From the NCBI GenBank assembly GCA_016714905.1, contig JADKBW010000008.1:197501-220329 (forward strand): a DNA stretch of 22,829 nt, written 5' to 3'. The stretch comes from Flavobacterium sp. (GTDB lineage Bacteria > Bacteroidota > Bacteroidia > Flavobacteriales > Flavobacteriaceae). The notes under the pieces were generated by a model, which was not told the DNA's origin, made no database searches, and saw only the letters and a program-made list of their open reading frames with translations. Made by a program: the position numbers and the translations under genes. This document shows positions 1 to 10,671 of the stretch, one piece after another. Within the stretch, counting starts at the first letter, position 1; every line of letters begins with the position of its first letter.

Positions 1-1816
<1,816 letters not shown>

Positions 1817-1881
1817 GTACTATTTGTTCAACCCTTGCGGATTGAACTGTGTTCTTTCTACTTTTTAAATATTTTCTTATC

Positions 1882-1900
1882 TCAATATGTCAATGAACGT
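1882..1900 (-). promoter_or_regulatory. boxA-like antitermination element before 23S
   Basis: On the minus strand this reads ACGTTCATTGACATATTGA. It matches 17 of 19 bases of an element in the 16S leader (4027-4045). It sits about 65 bases before the 23S 5' end, where rrn operons usually repeat their antitermination signal. Assignment to the Nus-type boxA function is inferred from position and duplication. Confidence 0.5.
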
Positions 1901-1906
1901 TTTCCT

Positions 1907-1957
1907 TAGATAATAGATGATAGACTTTAAGATGATAGACTAACGTGTCTATTATCT
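1907..1957. repeat. Inverted repeat in the 16S-23S spacer
   Basis: AGATGATAGAC (1930-1940) and GTCTATTATCT (1947-1957) can pair over 11 positions around a 6-base loop, with one G-T pair. A related copy of the left arm precedes it at 1908-1924. In the rRNA precursor this would be a hairpin between tRNA-Ala and 23S, possibly part of the processing stem. It may instead be one of the AT-rich simple repeats common in spacers of these genomes. Confidence 0.45.
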
Positions 1958-1988
1958 ATTTGTCTTTTATCTATTCGTCTTCGAATAG

Positions 1989-2062
1989 TGGAGAATAACG
2001 GAGTCGAACCGTTGACCTCCTGCGTGCAAGGCAGGCGCTCTAGCCAGCTGAGCTAATCCCCC
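1989..2062 (-). tRNA. alaT: tRNA-Ala (anticodon TGC)
   Basis: A 74-base cloverleaf on the minus strand. The acceptor arms are GGGGGAT and ATTCTCC and include the G3-T70 wobble pair that identifies alanine tRNAs. The D-arm starts GCTC, the anticodon stem CCTGC/GCAGG encloses loop CTTGCAC with anticodon TGC, and the T-arm carries TTCGACT. The discriminator is A and no CCA is encoded. It sits in the 16S-23S spacer together with tRNA-Ile, the usual bacterial arrangement. Confidence 0.97.
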
Positions 2063-2082
2063 TTTTTAATTAAAAATTAAAA

Positions 2083-2192
2083 ATTACGAATTACGAATTA
2101 TGAAACTCATAATCTCTCAACTTCTAAAATTTCCTTAGTAAACAAAACAGTCCTTATTCAAATTCGTAATTACTAACTCGTAATTCGTAACT
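2083..2192. repeat. AT-rich inverted repeat between the two spacer tRNAs
   Basis: The block ATTACGAATTACGAATTA at 2083-2100 is complementary to two blocks at 2160-2171 and 2180-2190 (AATTCGTAAT-type). The tRNA-Ile/tRNA-Ala spacer could therefore fold into a long imperfect stem. Such ATTACGAATT simple repeats look like spacer filler rather than a gene. A role in processing is possible but not shown. Confidence 0.5.
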
Positions 2193-2199
2193 TAAAAAG

Positions 2200-2273
2200 T
2201 AGTCCCGCCCAGACTCGAACTGGGGACCCCTACATTATCAGTGTAGTACTCTAACCAGCTGAGCTACGAGACT
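2200..2273 (-). tRNA. ileT: tRNA-Ile (anticodon GAT)
   Basis: A 74-base cloverleaf on the minus strand. The acceptor arms AGTCTCG/CGGGACT pair throughout with one T-G wobble. The anticodon stem CTACA/TGTAG holds the loop CTGATAA, giving anticodon GAT. The T-arm carries GTTCGAGTC, the discriminator is A, and CCA is not encoded. It lies between 16S and tRNA-Ala, as in most bacterial rrn operons with two spacer tRNAs. Confidence 0.97.
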
Positions 2274-2399
2274 CTGTTTGTGTTTAAATCATAAAATCGC
2301 TTTTGGGCGATTCTACTTTGTATTATTTGAATTAACAGCAGAGAGTAATTAAACCAAAATCTTTGGTCTTAAGCGTATTAAAAATTGCGTCTTTCTCTA

Positions 2400-3909
<1,510 letters not shown>

Positions 3910-4026
3910 ATATTGTCGCTGATTTAACTCAGCATTTTTTATCGACGAATCTCTAACTTAATTCTAATCTCTCGATTCTCTTACTCTCTATTTCTTTGTC
4001 CACCATAAAGGCGGACGGCTGTCAAT

Positions 4027-4045
4027 TCAATATGTCTAGGAACGT
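4027..4045 (-). promoter_or_regulatory. boxA-like antitermination element in the 16S leader
   Basis: On the minus strand this reads ACGTTCCTAGACATATTGA, downstream of both rrn promoters and about 120 bases before 16S. It is the partner of the 17/19-identical element before 23S (1882-1900). Duplication in both leaders of one operon suggests a shared antitermination or processing signal. The exact role is inferred. Confidence 0.5.
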
Positions 4046-4078
4046 GTCTTCTTTTTATTCTTCGCTTTCATTCTCAAA

Positions 4079-4115
4079 GCGGGTGCAAAAGTAATTATTC
4101 TTTTCTTCTAAACAA
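4079..4115 (-). promoter_or_regulatory. rRNA operon promoter P2 (proximal)
   Basis: On the minus strand, TTG (4115-4113), then 19 bases, then TACTTTTG (4093-4086). This matches the Bacteroidota housekeeping sigma consensus TTG / TAnnTTTG. It is followed directly by CACCCGC, a GC-rich start region of the kind found at growth-rate-controlled rRNA promoters. The transcript would begin near 4079, about 170 bases before 16S, with a small CGCTTT/AAAGCG hairpin at its 5' end. Confidence 0.65.
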
Positions 4116-4191
4116 GCCTTTTGTAAAATAAATTTTAATTTTATTTTCTCAAACCTCGTTATCAGTATTTTATAAGAACATCCCTCTTTCG

Positions 4192-4233
4192 CGGGGTGCA
4201 AATATAAGCACTTATCTTACTTTTCTCCAAAAA
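4192..4233 (-). promoter_or_regulatory. rRNA operon promoter P1 (distal)
   Basis: On the minus strand, TTTTTG (4233-4228), 21 bases, then TATATTTG (4206-4199), followed by CACCCCGCG. The layout and the bases just after the -7 box are almost the same as in P2. The spacing is at the long end of the usual range. The transcript would start near 4192. Confidence 0.6.
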
Positions 4234-4400
4234 TTTCTTAACCTTTTTTTTACTTTGTTTATAACTTGTTGGGATTGCGTTTGTTGTCTGCCTTATATTT
4301 TGCTCGGCGCAAAGACGCAAAGCGAACTGAGTTCAAAAGAAAAGAAGCAAAGACCGAAAGAAGCAATGTTGATTAACGAATGATGAATTTTGAAGTCAAG

Positions 4401-4483
4401 TGCCATAGCCCCGATAGCAACGGAAATCTTTTGCCGACGGCGTTCGACGGCAAAAATTGTAGTGCATAGCGGGAATAAGCTCC
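4401..4483 (+). repeat. Dispersed palindromic intergenic element, copy A
   Basis: It begins TAGCCCCGATAGCAACGGAA and ends GCATAGCGGGAATAAGCTCC; the ends match copies at 11767-11921 (reverse orientation) and 20269-20404. The centre is a hairpin, TTTTGCCG (4429-4436) pairing with CGGCAAAA (4448-4455). It lies between the 3' end of a T9SS protein gene and the rRNA promoters, within the 616-base stretch 3910-4525 that has no protein gene. The bases around it (4290-4400, 4484-4525) show nothing I can assign. Confidence 0.7.
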
Positions 4484-4525
4484 GAGAAGAGCAAATCTGC
4501 AGAACCAAATCACGACAAAAAAAAA

Positions 4526-6109
4526 TTAGTTTTTCACTATCTTGAACGCCTTTATGGTATCGGCAGCGTAAGCTTTGACTAGATAAGTGCCGCTGCTTAA
4601 ATACGATAAGTTGATTTGAATATTCTTTTCGTTATAGTCGCTAGCGAAAACTTGCTGCCCCAAAAGATTAAGTATTTGAATACTTCTTATTGGTTGTGAC
4701 AATTTCAAATTTAGGACATCAGTAAAAGGATTTGGATAATACGCCACACTTTCCGATTCAAGCTGATCGACAGAAAGTCTTCCACACGAAAATGTTGTTG
4801 GCGAGAAACAAGCGGCACCTATTGGTTGTACCGTTAAAGTAACCGTAGATTGTCCGTCAGGCAAATCAAAAACTTCAAGATTTGAAGCTACTGTATTGCC
4901 TCTTACAATTGGACCTCCATTAATTGTGTATGAATAATTAAAACCAGTCTGACCTATACTATTCCAATCGAAAACTACTGAACTTGCAGTGGTTGCAGCA
5001 GTGGGATCGCAAAATATATCAACCGACTGACTTGCTGCTCCGTTGATTACAATCGTTACAATACTCGAATCATCAATACAAGGAGCTTGTCCCAAAATTT
5101 TGTACTCAAAAGTACTCGTAGTGCATCCTAAGGCAGGCGTAAACGTACCTGTAATTGCATTAAAATTACCTCCAGTGCCTGACAGACGTGACCATGAACC
5201 GCCAACTCCTTCTCCACTTATTAAAGTAGCCAGACTTACAATGCTCGTGCTACTATCTGCTACTGAAAGACAACCATCGAATCCAGCGTTCGGAGTTGGA
5301 AAAATAATCACATTTACTGAACTAGTATCGGATGGACAAAGCTCAGTTGCAAGAATTGTGTATTGAAATACACTATTTGTTGCACCTGCCGCTGGAATGA
5401 AAGTTCCGGCCGCAGCATCAAATACCCCACCCGTTCCTGAAATTCGAGTAAAACTCCCTCCTGGTTCTTCTCCAGTTATCAATTCACTTAAAGAAATTAG
5501 CGTAGTTGAAAGCTCACAGGCAGAAATAAAACCATCAGACCCCGCTCCACTGCAATTTCCTTGGCAAGTTATCACATCTAAATTGAAGCACAAATCCTGA
5601 CCTATTGGAAATAGGTACGCCGTAATGTTATCTGAAGCTAAAACTCCAGTTATTGTATAAGATAGCGCAGTAATTCCTGTAATAGACACAATGGGATTAT
5701 TACCGATCTGATAGTTTAAATTATACGAAGAAGCGCCAGTAACAGACTCCCAACTAACTGTTTTTTGATTATTTGACCAAACACCGCAGCTTAAGTTTGG
5801 TAAAATATCGCTGTATTGCTTTACGATAATTGTCATTGTTGCGATACTGGCATCTTGCCCAGGATTTGGAGTAAATGTATAGGTCGTTGTTTGTTGATTA
5901 TTAAGAGCAGGAGACCAAGTGCCAGTAATACCATTTGTCGAAATCAAGGGTAATGGACTCAAAAAACCATTTCTGCAAATAGGTTCAACTTGAACAAAAA
6001 CAGGGTCTACCGGCATATTGTTGAAAGTCGTAGGATCTTTTCTCAAAGATGTATTGGATTGCGCTGAAAAAACAGTACAAAAGGCTAGTAAAATTGTATA
6101 AAATTTCAT
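4526..6109 (-). CDS. Modular secreted protein with T9SS type A sorting domain (527 aa)
   Basis: A surface or secreted protein with no visible catalytic domain. Residues 1-16 are a signal peptide (hydrophobic core, then FSAQS). Then come an Ig-like segment (about 35-97), an FN3-like domain (105-182), two copies of an 86-residue module starting at 188 and 274 (GAGSDG / NAGFDG), a second FN3-like domain (363-442) and a Por-type sorting domain (455-527) with YYPNPF, LGQQVF, SSGTYLVK and a basic end FKIVKN. The sorting domain predicts export through the Sec and T9SS systems. It is the last of three tandem paralogues and has its own good promoter (6133-6166), 24 bases before the ATG. The natural ligand or role cannot be read from the sequence; adhesion is only a guess. 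Confidence 0.93.
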   Translation of the reverse strand: MKFYTILLAFCTVFSAQSNTSLRKDPTTFNNMPVDPVFVQVEPICRNGFLSPLPLISTNGITGTWSPALNNQQTTTYTFTPNPGQDASIATMTIIVKQYSDILPNLSCGVWSNNQKTVSWESVTGASSYNLNYQIGNNPIVSITGITALSYTITGVLASDNITAYLFPIGQDLCFNLDVITCQGNCSGAGSDGFISACELSTTLISLSELITGEEPGGSFTRISGTGGVFDAAAGTFIPAAGATNSVFQYTILATELCPSDTSSVNVIIFPTPNAGFDGCLSVADSSTSIVSLATLISGEGVGGSWSRLSGTGGNFNAITGTFTPALGCTTSTFEYKILGQAPCIDDSSIVTIVINGAASQSVDIFCDPTAATTASSVVFDWNSIGQTGFNYSYTINGGPIVRGNTVASNLEVFDLPDGQSTVTLTVQPIGAACFSPTTFSCGRLSVDQLESESVAYYPNPFTDVLNLKLSQPIRSIQILNLLGQQVFASDYNEKNIQINLSYLSSGTYLVKAYAADTIKAFKIVKN

Positions 6110-6125
6110 AATACTAATTTTTTGT

Positions 6126-6166
6126 TAAAAAACAAAAGTAAACTTATTTTGTTTATTTACAAAAAA
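6126..6166 (-). promoter_or_regulatory. Promoter of the 527-aa T9SS protein gene
   Basis: On the minus strand, a T-run ending in G (6166-6160), 19 bases, then TACTTTTG (6140-6133). Both boxes and the spacing fit the Bacteroidota consensus. The predicted start near 6126 leaves a leader of about 17 bases. The rest of the 6110-6352 gap shows nothing further. Confidence 0.6.
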
Positions 6167-6352
6167 ACGTAGTTACATGTAAAACAATGACTTCTGAAAA
6201 CAAAAAGTCTTTAAACTTACTTTAAATCTAGTAAAGGACAAAGGAAGCTATCCTAGACATAATATTAGATAAAACAAGAATGTACACTAATCTACTAATG
6301 ATTCAATTCTAGTAAAATAAATCAATTGAAGTATATGGCAGAAAAAATTAGA

Positions 6353-7939
6353 TTAATTCTTCACTATTTTAAATCTCTTAATCGCATCCGTAGTGTAAGC
6401 TTTGACTAAATAAGTGCCGCGACTTAAGTGCGCAAGATCGATTTGAAGTTCAGTTTCATTATAGTCGTTGTCAAAAACCTGCTGCCCTAATACATTAAAA
6501 ATTTGAATGTTTTTGATGGCATGAGGAGACTTAACATTCAGCATATTTTCTACAGGATTAGGGAAGAATGTGAAAACACCAGAATCAAATAATTCGTTGC
6601 TCAAACTACTGCAAGTTGCCGAGATTGACTGAAAACAGCTAACACCTTGCGCATCTGTTAGAGTAAAAGTAACATTTTGTCCAGGTAAGACATTTGCAAC
6701 TTCAAAGTTTGAAATAGCTGTCGATCCATTTATTTCTGGACCATTATCTATTGAGTAGGAATATTGATAATTAGTTGCGCCCGGAATTGGTGCCCAATCG
6801 AAAAAAGCACTATTGGGAGTCGCTTGCGCAGGATCACAAAATAAAGTTGTACTTGTTTCTGGCAAAATGGTAATATGTCCGGGGAGTGAAGCAAAACCGC
6901 ACCAAGCTACTGCGTGAGCAGTATATGAAAAAGATCCTACTTGTGTTGGAGTTCCGATAATCGTAAAGATACCAGCATTATTTGTAAACGAAACACCATT
7001 TGGCAAACCTGTCGCATCACCACCGTAGGCATCTAAAAGATCTACATAGTATGTAATTGGAATAATCGGCCTATTGAGACACACTGTCTGGTTGGCTGTG
7101 CTCGGATCAGAAGTCAACACTATAGATGGCGTTGACGTAACTCTAACATTGCTACTAGCCGATTTGTTTCCACAGCCTCCGCTTCCGTATATCGTATATG
7201 TAATAATTGCTGTGCCCGAGGTAATCCCTAGCACAAATCCTGTTGTGTCAATCATAGCAACCGAGCTATTTGACGAGCTCCAGAAACCTCCCGGAATACT
7301 AGCCGAAAATGTAGTCCAAGAGCCAGCACAAATCCCTCCATATCCTAGAATACTGGGTTGCTCAGGAGGAGCCGTGACGGTAATTGTTCTTGTAAAAACA
7401 GCGTCAATGCAGGGTGAAGCAGCAATTGTGTAATTAATTGTGGTAGTCCCCGCAGAAACTCCCATTACAACTCCAGTTACAGCATCTACGGTAGCGATAG
7501 ACATCTCGGACGAACTCCATGTTCCTCCCGGATCCGATGCGCCAAATGTGCTGGTCAAACCTATGCAAACATTTTGATTGCCAGACAAAATAACGCCTGT
7601 TGGTTGTTGTACAACATTAATGAGTACGATACTCGAATCTTCTATACACGGGCTGACACCAACGATGGTGTACATAAAATTACTATTGGTAGAATCTTCG
7701 GTGGGTGTAAATGTTCCCGTTACTGCATCAAAGACACCTCCAGTTCCTGATATTCTAGTCCAATTCCCACCAGAACTTGCACCAACGACTAAATCAAACA
7801 GAGAAATTGGAGTTGTGCTACTATTACAAATCGTAATAGAACTATCACTTCCAGCGGTTGGACAACCAATAGAAAGAGCATCAACTTGAGCGGATGCCAT
7901 ACCAAAACACAGTACAAAAAGGAAGGATAAATTTTTCAT
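6353..7939 (-). CDS. Modular secreted protein with BIG2-like domains and T9SS sorting domain (528 aa)
   Basis: A secreted or cell-surface protein of unknown role. A signal peptide (1-18, ending ASAQ) is followed by one copy of the shared 86-residue module (about 28-112), two bacterial Ig-like group 2 domains (about 113-188 and 194-268) with the typical W-S-S-S...A-x-I/V-D...G-x-V-x-G pattern, another Ig-like segment (271-358, with GLPNGVSF and GTPTQVGSFSY), an FN3-like domain (366-443) and a type A sorting domain (456-528: FFPNPV, LGQQVF, SRGTYLVK, FKIVKN). It starts 87 bases after the upstream paralogue ends. No clear promoter or terminator lies between them, so the two may be co-transcribed. 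The mix of domains suggests reshuffling from the same parts as its neighbours. Confidence 0.93.
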   Translation of the reverse strand: MKNLSFLFVLCFGMASAQVDALSIGCPTAGSDSSITICNSSTTPISLFDLVVGASSGGNWTRISGTGGVFDAVTGTFTPTEDSTNSNFMYTIVGVSPCIEDSSIVLINVVQQPTGVILSGNQNVCIGLTSTFGASDPGGTWSSSEMSIATVDAVTGVVMGVSAGTTTINYTIAASPCIDAVFTRTITVTAPPEQPSILGYGGICAGSWTTFSASIPGGFWSSSNSSVAMIDTTGFVLGITSGTAIITYTIYGSGGCGNKSASSNVRVTSTPSIVLTSDPSTANQTVCLNRPIIPITYYVDLLDAYGGDATGLPNGVSFTNNAGIFTIIGTPTQVGSFSYTAHAVAWCGFASLPGHITILPETSTTLFCDPAQATPNSAFFDWAPIPGATNYQYSYSIDNGPEINGSTAISNFEVANVLPGQNVTFTLTDAQGVSCFQSISATCSSLSNELFDSGVFTFFPNPVENMLNVKSPHAIKNIQIFNVLGQQVFDNDYNETELQIDLAHLSRGTYLVKAYTTDAIKRFKIVKN

Positions 7940-8026
7940 AATTCAAAGTTTATAGTACTATAAAGTTACACCTTTTTATAGCAATAAACTTCGATTTATT
8001 AGGAAATAAAATATACTATTCCAGAA

Positions 8027-9847
8027 CTAATTCTTAACTATTTTAAATGTTCTAACAGAATTAGTAACCATCGCCTTGACAATATAGGTACCACTATTCA
8101 AATGAGATAAATTGATTTGAAGGTCTTTGTCGTTATAGTCGCTACTAAAAACTTCCTGCCCCAAAACATTTACTATTTGAATATTTTTGATGACTTGAGA
8201 GAACTTTAAGTTCAAGACATCGCTTATTGGATTTGGAAAATATTCAATAGTCTCTTCTTGAAAATCAACAGATGAAAGCGTTCCACATGGAGGACCGTTA
8301 ATGACTATTGTTGCTACACTGGTATCGTCTATGCATGGAGGAGTTCCTAAAGTTAAATACTCGAACGTACTTGTTGTTGCACCAACAGCAGGAACATAAA
8401 TTGCTGCAAGCGCATTAAATGTACCTCCAGTTCCCGAAGTTCTTGTCCATGTTCCTCCTACTTGTTCTCCGGTAATCAACGAATACAAATCGATGATAAA
8501 AGGGCTTTCATCGGATACCGAAATACAGCCGTCGATACCTGCCTCTGGTTGTTGATTAATATTAATAGTCGCTATACTAAAATCATCAACGCAAGGCGCA
8601 ACTCCCACGACTCTGTATTCAAAAATACTAGTAGTTACTCCGGATGCTGGTGTATAGGTTCCGACAATCGCATCAAATATTCCTCCGGCTCCAGTAACTC
8701 TCGTCCAAGTCCCTCCAACTTGTTCGCCTGAAATAAGGGAATATAAATCAATTGTACTGAAACTGCTATCGCAAATCGTTGTAGAGCCATCAATACCAGC
8801 ATTGGGTTGTTGATTGATATTGATAGTAGCCAAACTTGTATCATTTGGACATGGATTTGAACCTAAAACAGTATATGAAAAGGTGCTCGTAGTTGCCCCA
8901 ATATTTGGTGTAAATACTCCAGCGGCAGAATTAAAAGTTCCGCCTGTACCGCTAGTTCTGGTCCAAACGCCTCCTAAATCTTCACCAGTAATCAATGAAA
9001 ATAAATTGATTGTTGTGGTATTTGTTTCACAAATTGTAATGCCACCGTCAGTACCTGCGTTCGGACATGGACTAGTAGAACAACTTGCCTGACCCGCTTG
9101 AAAACAATTGCCAGAAGTTCCAGTAGCTACGACATAAAAAGTTACTTGGTCTTCAGGTGAAAGATCATTGATTGTAAAAGTAAATGGGGCATCTGAACCT
9201 AAAGATGTAATTGGTCCACCATTTAATTGGGAATATCTTACATAAGTGGATGCTCCCGGAAGTGCATTCCAATTGAATGTAATGCTGGTTGGAGTAATTG
9301 CACCGCATGTGATAGTTGGCACAAGTGACGGATTGACTGTAATCGGAATCGTAGTCGTACAACCTCCTAAATTTCGGTACAAAATATCAACCGTTCCAGC
9401 TGCAACTCCAGTTACTAATCCAAAACTATCAACTGTTGCAATTCCAGTGTTTAAAGATTCCCACGCATTTGTTGCATTTGGGAATAAAGAACCTTCCAAC
9501 TGTAGCGTTCCCGCTTCGCATATTGACGTTCCGTTTGGCGCTTCAATAGTGGGGAAAGTACTAACATAAACGTTAACACTGTAGGTAGAGCCTAAATTAT
9601 CCGTGTACGAAATTGTAGTCGCTCCAAAATTGAGACCAGTTACCAAACCTGAAGAACTGATTGTAGCAACGGCAGGATTAAGGGAGAACCACGGAGTTGT
9701 TGCCGTAATTGGCGCCGGTGGCACTGAAGCTGTTAATTGAGTGGTAGTTGGTCCTGGCAGACAAATGCTAAAGTTTCCAGTAATTACCTGAGCATTAACA
9801 GAAGCAACAATTAGAATTGCAGCTAAAACGAAGTAGAATTTTCTCAT
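8027..9847 (-). CDS. Modular secreted protein with three tandem 86-aa modules and T9SS sorting domain (606 aa)
   Basis: First and longest of three tandem paralogues. A signal peptide (1-20, ending VNAQ) is followed by two BIG2-like Ig segments (about 21-97 and 98-172), an FN3-like domain (176-257) and three tandem modules starting at residues 263, 349 and 435, exactly 86 residues apart. Each module has AG-x-DG, L-x-SLI-x-GE, GG-x-WTR and C-x-x-D near its end. The sorting domain (533-606) carries YFPNPI, LGQEVF, NSGTYIVK and FKIVKN. These features predict export by Sec then T9SS, and attachment to or release from the cell surface. The promoter region has a -7 box inside a perfect 9-base inverted repeat. 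Function is unknown. Confidence 0.93.
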   Translation of the reverse strand: MRKFYFVLAAILIVASVNAQVITGNFSICLPGPTTTQLTASVPPAPITATTPWFSLNPAVATISSSGLVTGLNFGATTISYTDNLGSTYSVNVYVSTFPTIEAPNGTSICEAGTLQLEGSLFPNATNAWESLNTGIATVDSFGLVTGVAAGTVDILYRNLGGCTTTIPITVNPSLVPTITCGAITPTSITFNWNALPGASTYVRYSQLNGGPITSLGSDAPFTFTINDLSPEDQVTFYVVATGTSGNCFQAGQASCSTSPCPNAGTDGGITICETNTTTINLFSLITGEDLGGVWTRTSGTGGTFNSAAGVFTPNIGATTSTFSYTVLGSNPCPNDTSLATININQQPNAGIDGSTTICDSSFSTIDLYSLISGEQVGGTWTRVTGAGGIFDAIVGTYTPASGVTTSIFEYRVVGVAPCVDDFSIATININQQPEAGIDGCISVSDESPFIIDLYSLITGEQVGGTWTRTSGTGGTFNALAAIYVPAVGATTSTFEYLTLGTPPCIDDTSVATIVINGPPCGTLSSVDFQEETIEYFPNPISDVLNLKFSQVIKNIQIVNVLGQEVFSSDYNDKDLQINLSHLNSGTYIVKAMVTNSVRTFKIVKN

Positions 9848-9854
9848 AAAAAAA

Positions 9855-9895
9855 GTTTGTTACTTCGCAAAAATACTTCTTTTACGGTAACAAAC
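9855..9895. promoter_or_regulatory. -7 box flanked by a 9-bp inverted repeat upstream of the 606-aa T9SS gene
   Basis: GTTTGTTAC (9855-9863) and GTAACAAAC (9887-9895) are perfectly complementary arms, 23 bases apart. Between them, on the minus strand, is TATTTTTG (9875-9868), a TAnnTTTG -7 box. A possible -33 TTTG overlaps the outer arm, but the spacing (15 bases) is short. The start would fall about 14 bases before the ATG. It may be an operator or simply a leader hairpin. Confidence 0.4.
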
Positions 9896-9915
9896 TCATT
9901 TCTAATAAAATAAAT

Positions 9916-10590
9916 TTATTTGTTGATTTCCTTTGCCTTGGCTTCCCAGAAATCTGACAATTCATCATAATCTATCGGTGTCGCGGCTTCTTGTGGAACC
10001 AATCGACCGCTATTGAAAGCGCGGTATAAAATCGATTCAATCAAAAAATCTTCATTGACTTCGTAAGGCGCATATTTCGCTTTGAGTCGAATGTCAAAAA
10101 CTCTTGCTGTAGCGTTCGACCAAAAAGCTTTCCAACCACTTTTGTAATCTTTTATTAATTCGTAGGAAGTAAATCCTGTTTGACGTGCAATCAACTTGAC
10201 TAAGATTTGTCCTTGCTTGCGGGAAAGTTTTTTTAATTTCGAAGAAAACTCCTTCTCCATATAATCTTCGACAATTTTGAAGTATTTCCGTTTTTCTTTT
10301 TCAGTCTTTAAAGCAGCCATGTTTTGATTCAAAATCTTTAGTCGCTCTGCACCTACTCTAGCGTACGGATACACTTTATAAACTCGGTTGCGAAGTAAAA
10401 GAAATTGTTTTTTGGTCTCTGGATCCATATTGTCTCTGTAAACCGTAATTTCATGCAACTGGATCGGTTCGGAAAGTGTATCGGTATCTTTTACTTGATA
10501 CCCCATTTTAGTACTATCTTGCTCAATAATCTGCGCATGACCGACGATGGCAAAAAATAAAGCGATAAAAAAGAATGGATTGAACTTCAT
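9916..10590 (-). CDS. DUF4294 domain-containing exported protein
   Basis: A small protein of the DUF4294 family, widespread in Bacteroidota and without a known function. I start it at the ATG at 10590, not the one at 10611: the downstream start gives a clean signal peptide (MKFNPFFFIALFFAIVGHAQ) and the extra seven residues would precede it. The mature part is charged and helical, with the family-typical stretch R-x-RVYKVYPYAR (about residues 68-79) followed by a lysine-rich helix and FWSNATARVFDIRLKAKYAP. About 224 residues matches the family size as I know it. A -7 box (TAATTTTG, 10616-10609) lies about 20 bases upstream of the chosen start. It is divergent from the aminopeptidase gene at 10672. 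Confidence 0.85.
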   Translation of the reverse strand: MKFNPFFFIALFFAIVGHAQIIEQDSTKMGYQVKDTDTLSEPIQLHEITVYRDNMDPETKKQFLLLRNRVYKVYPYARVGAERLKILNQNMAALKTEKEKRKYFKIVEDYMEKEFSSKLKKLSRKQGQILVKLIARQTGFTSYELIKDYKSGWKAFWSNATARVFDIRLKAKYAPYEVNEDFLIESILYRAFNSGRLVPQEAATPIDYDELSDFWEAKAKEINK

Positions 10591-10671
10591 AATAGAAATT
10601 TTATGGGTCAAAATTATACATTAAACTTACAACTGTAATGCCAAATTTATAAATTAGCCAAAAAAACAACG

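Noticed and set aside
4293..4508. 71-codon minus-strand frame downstream of the T9SS genes
   Set aside because: It runs through palindromic element copy A and has no family features.
7951..7962. 12-base palindrome TATAGTACTATA upstream of the 528-aa T9SS gene
   Set aside because: Short AT-rich palindromes are frequent by chance here, and no promoter with correct spacing is next to it.
5043..9569. Plus-strand open frames of up to 119 codons across the T9SS genes
   Set aside because: They are antisense shadows of genes with signal peptides, domains and sorting motifs; their products are proline- and valine-rich without domains.
10591..10611. Longer DUF4294 start at ATG 10611
   Set aside because: It would put seven residues ahead of a complete signal peptide and overlap the -7 box.
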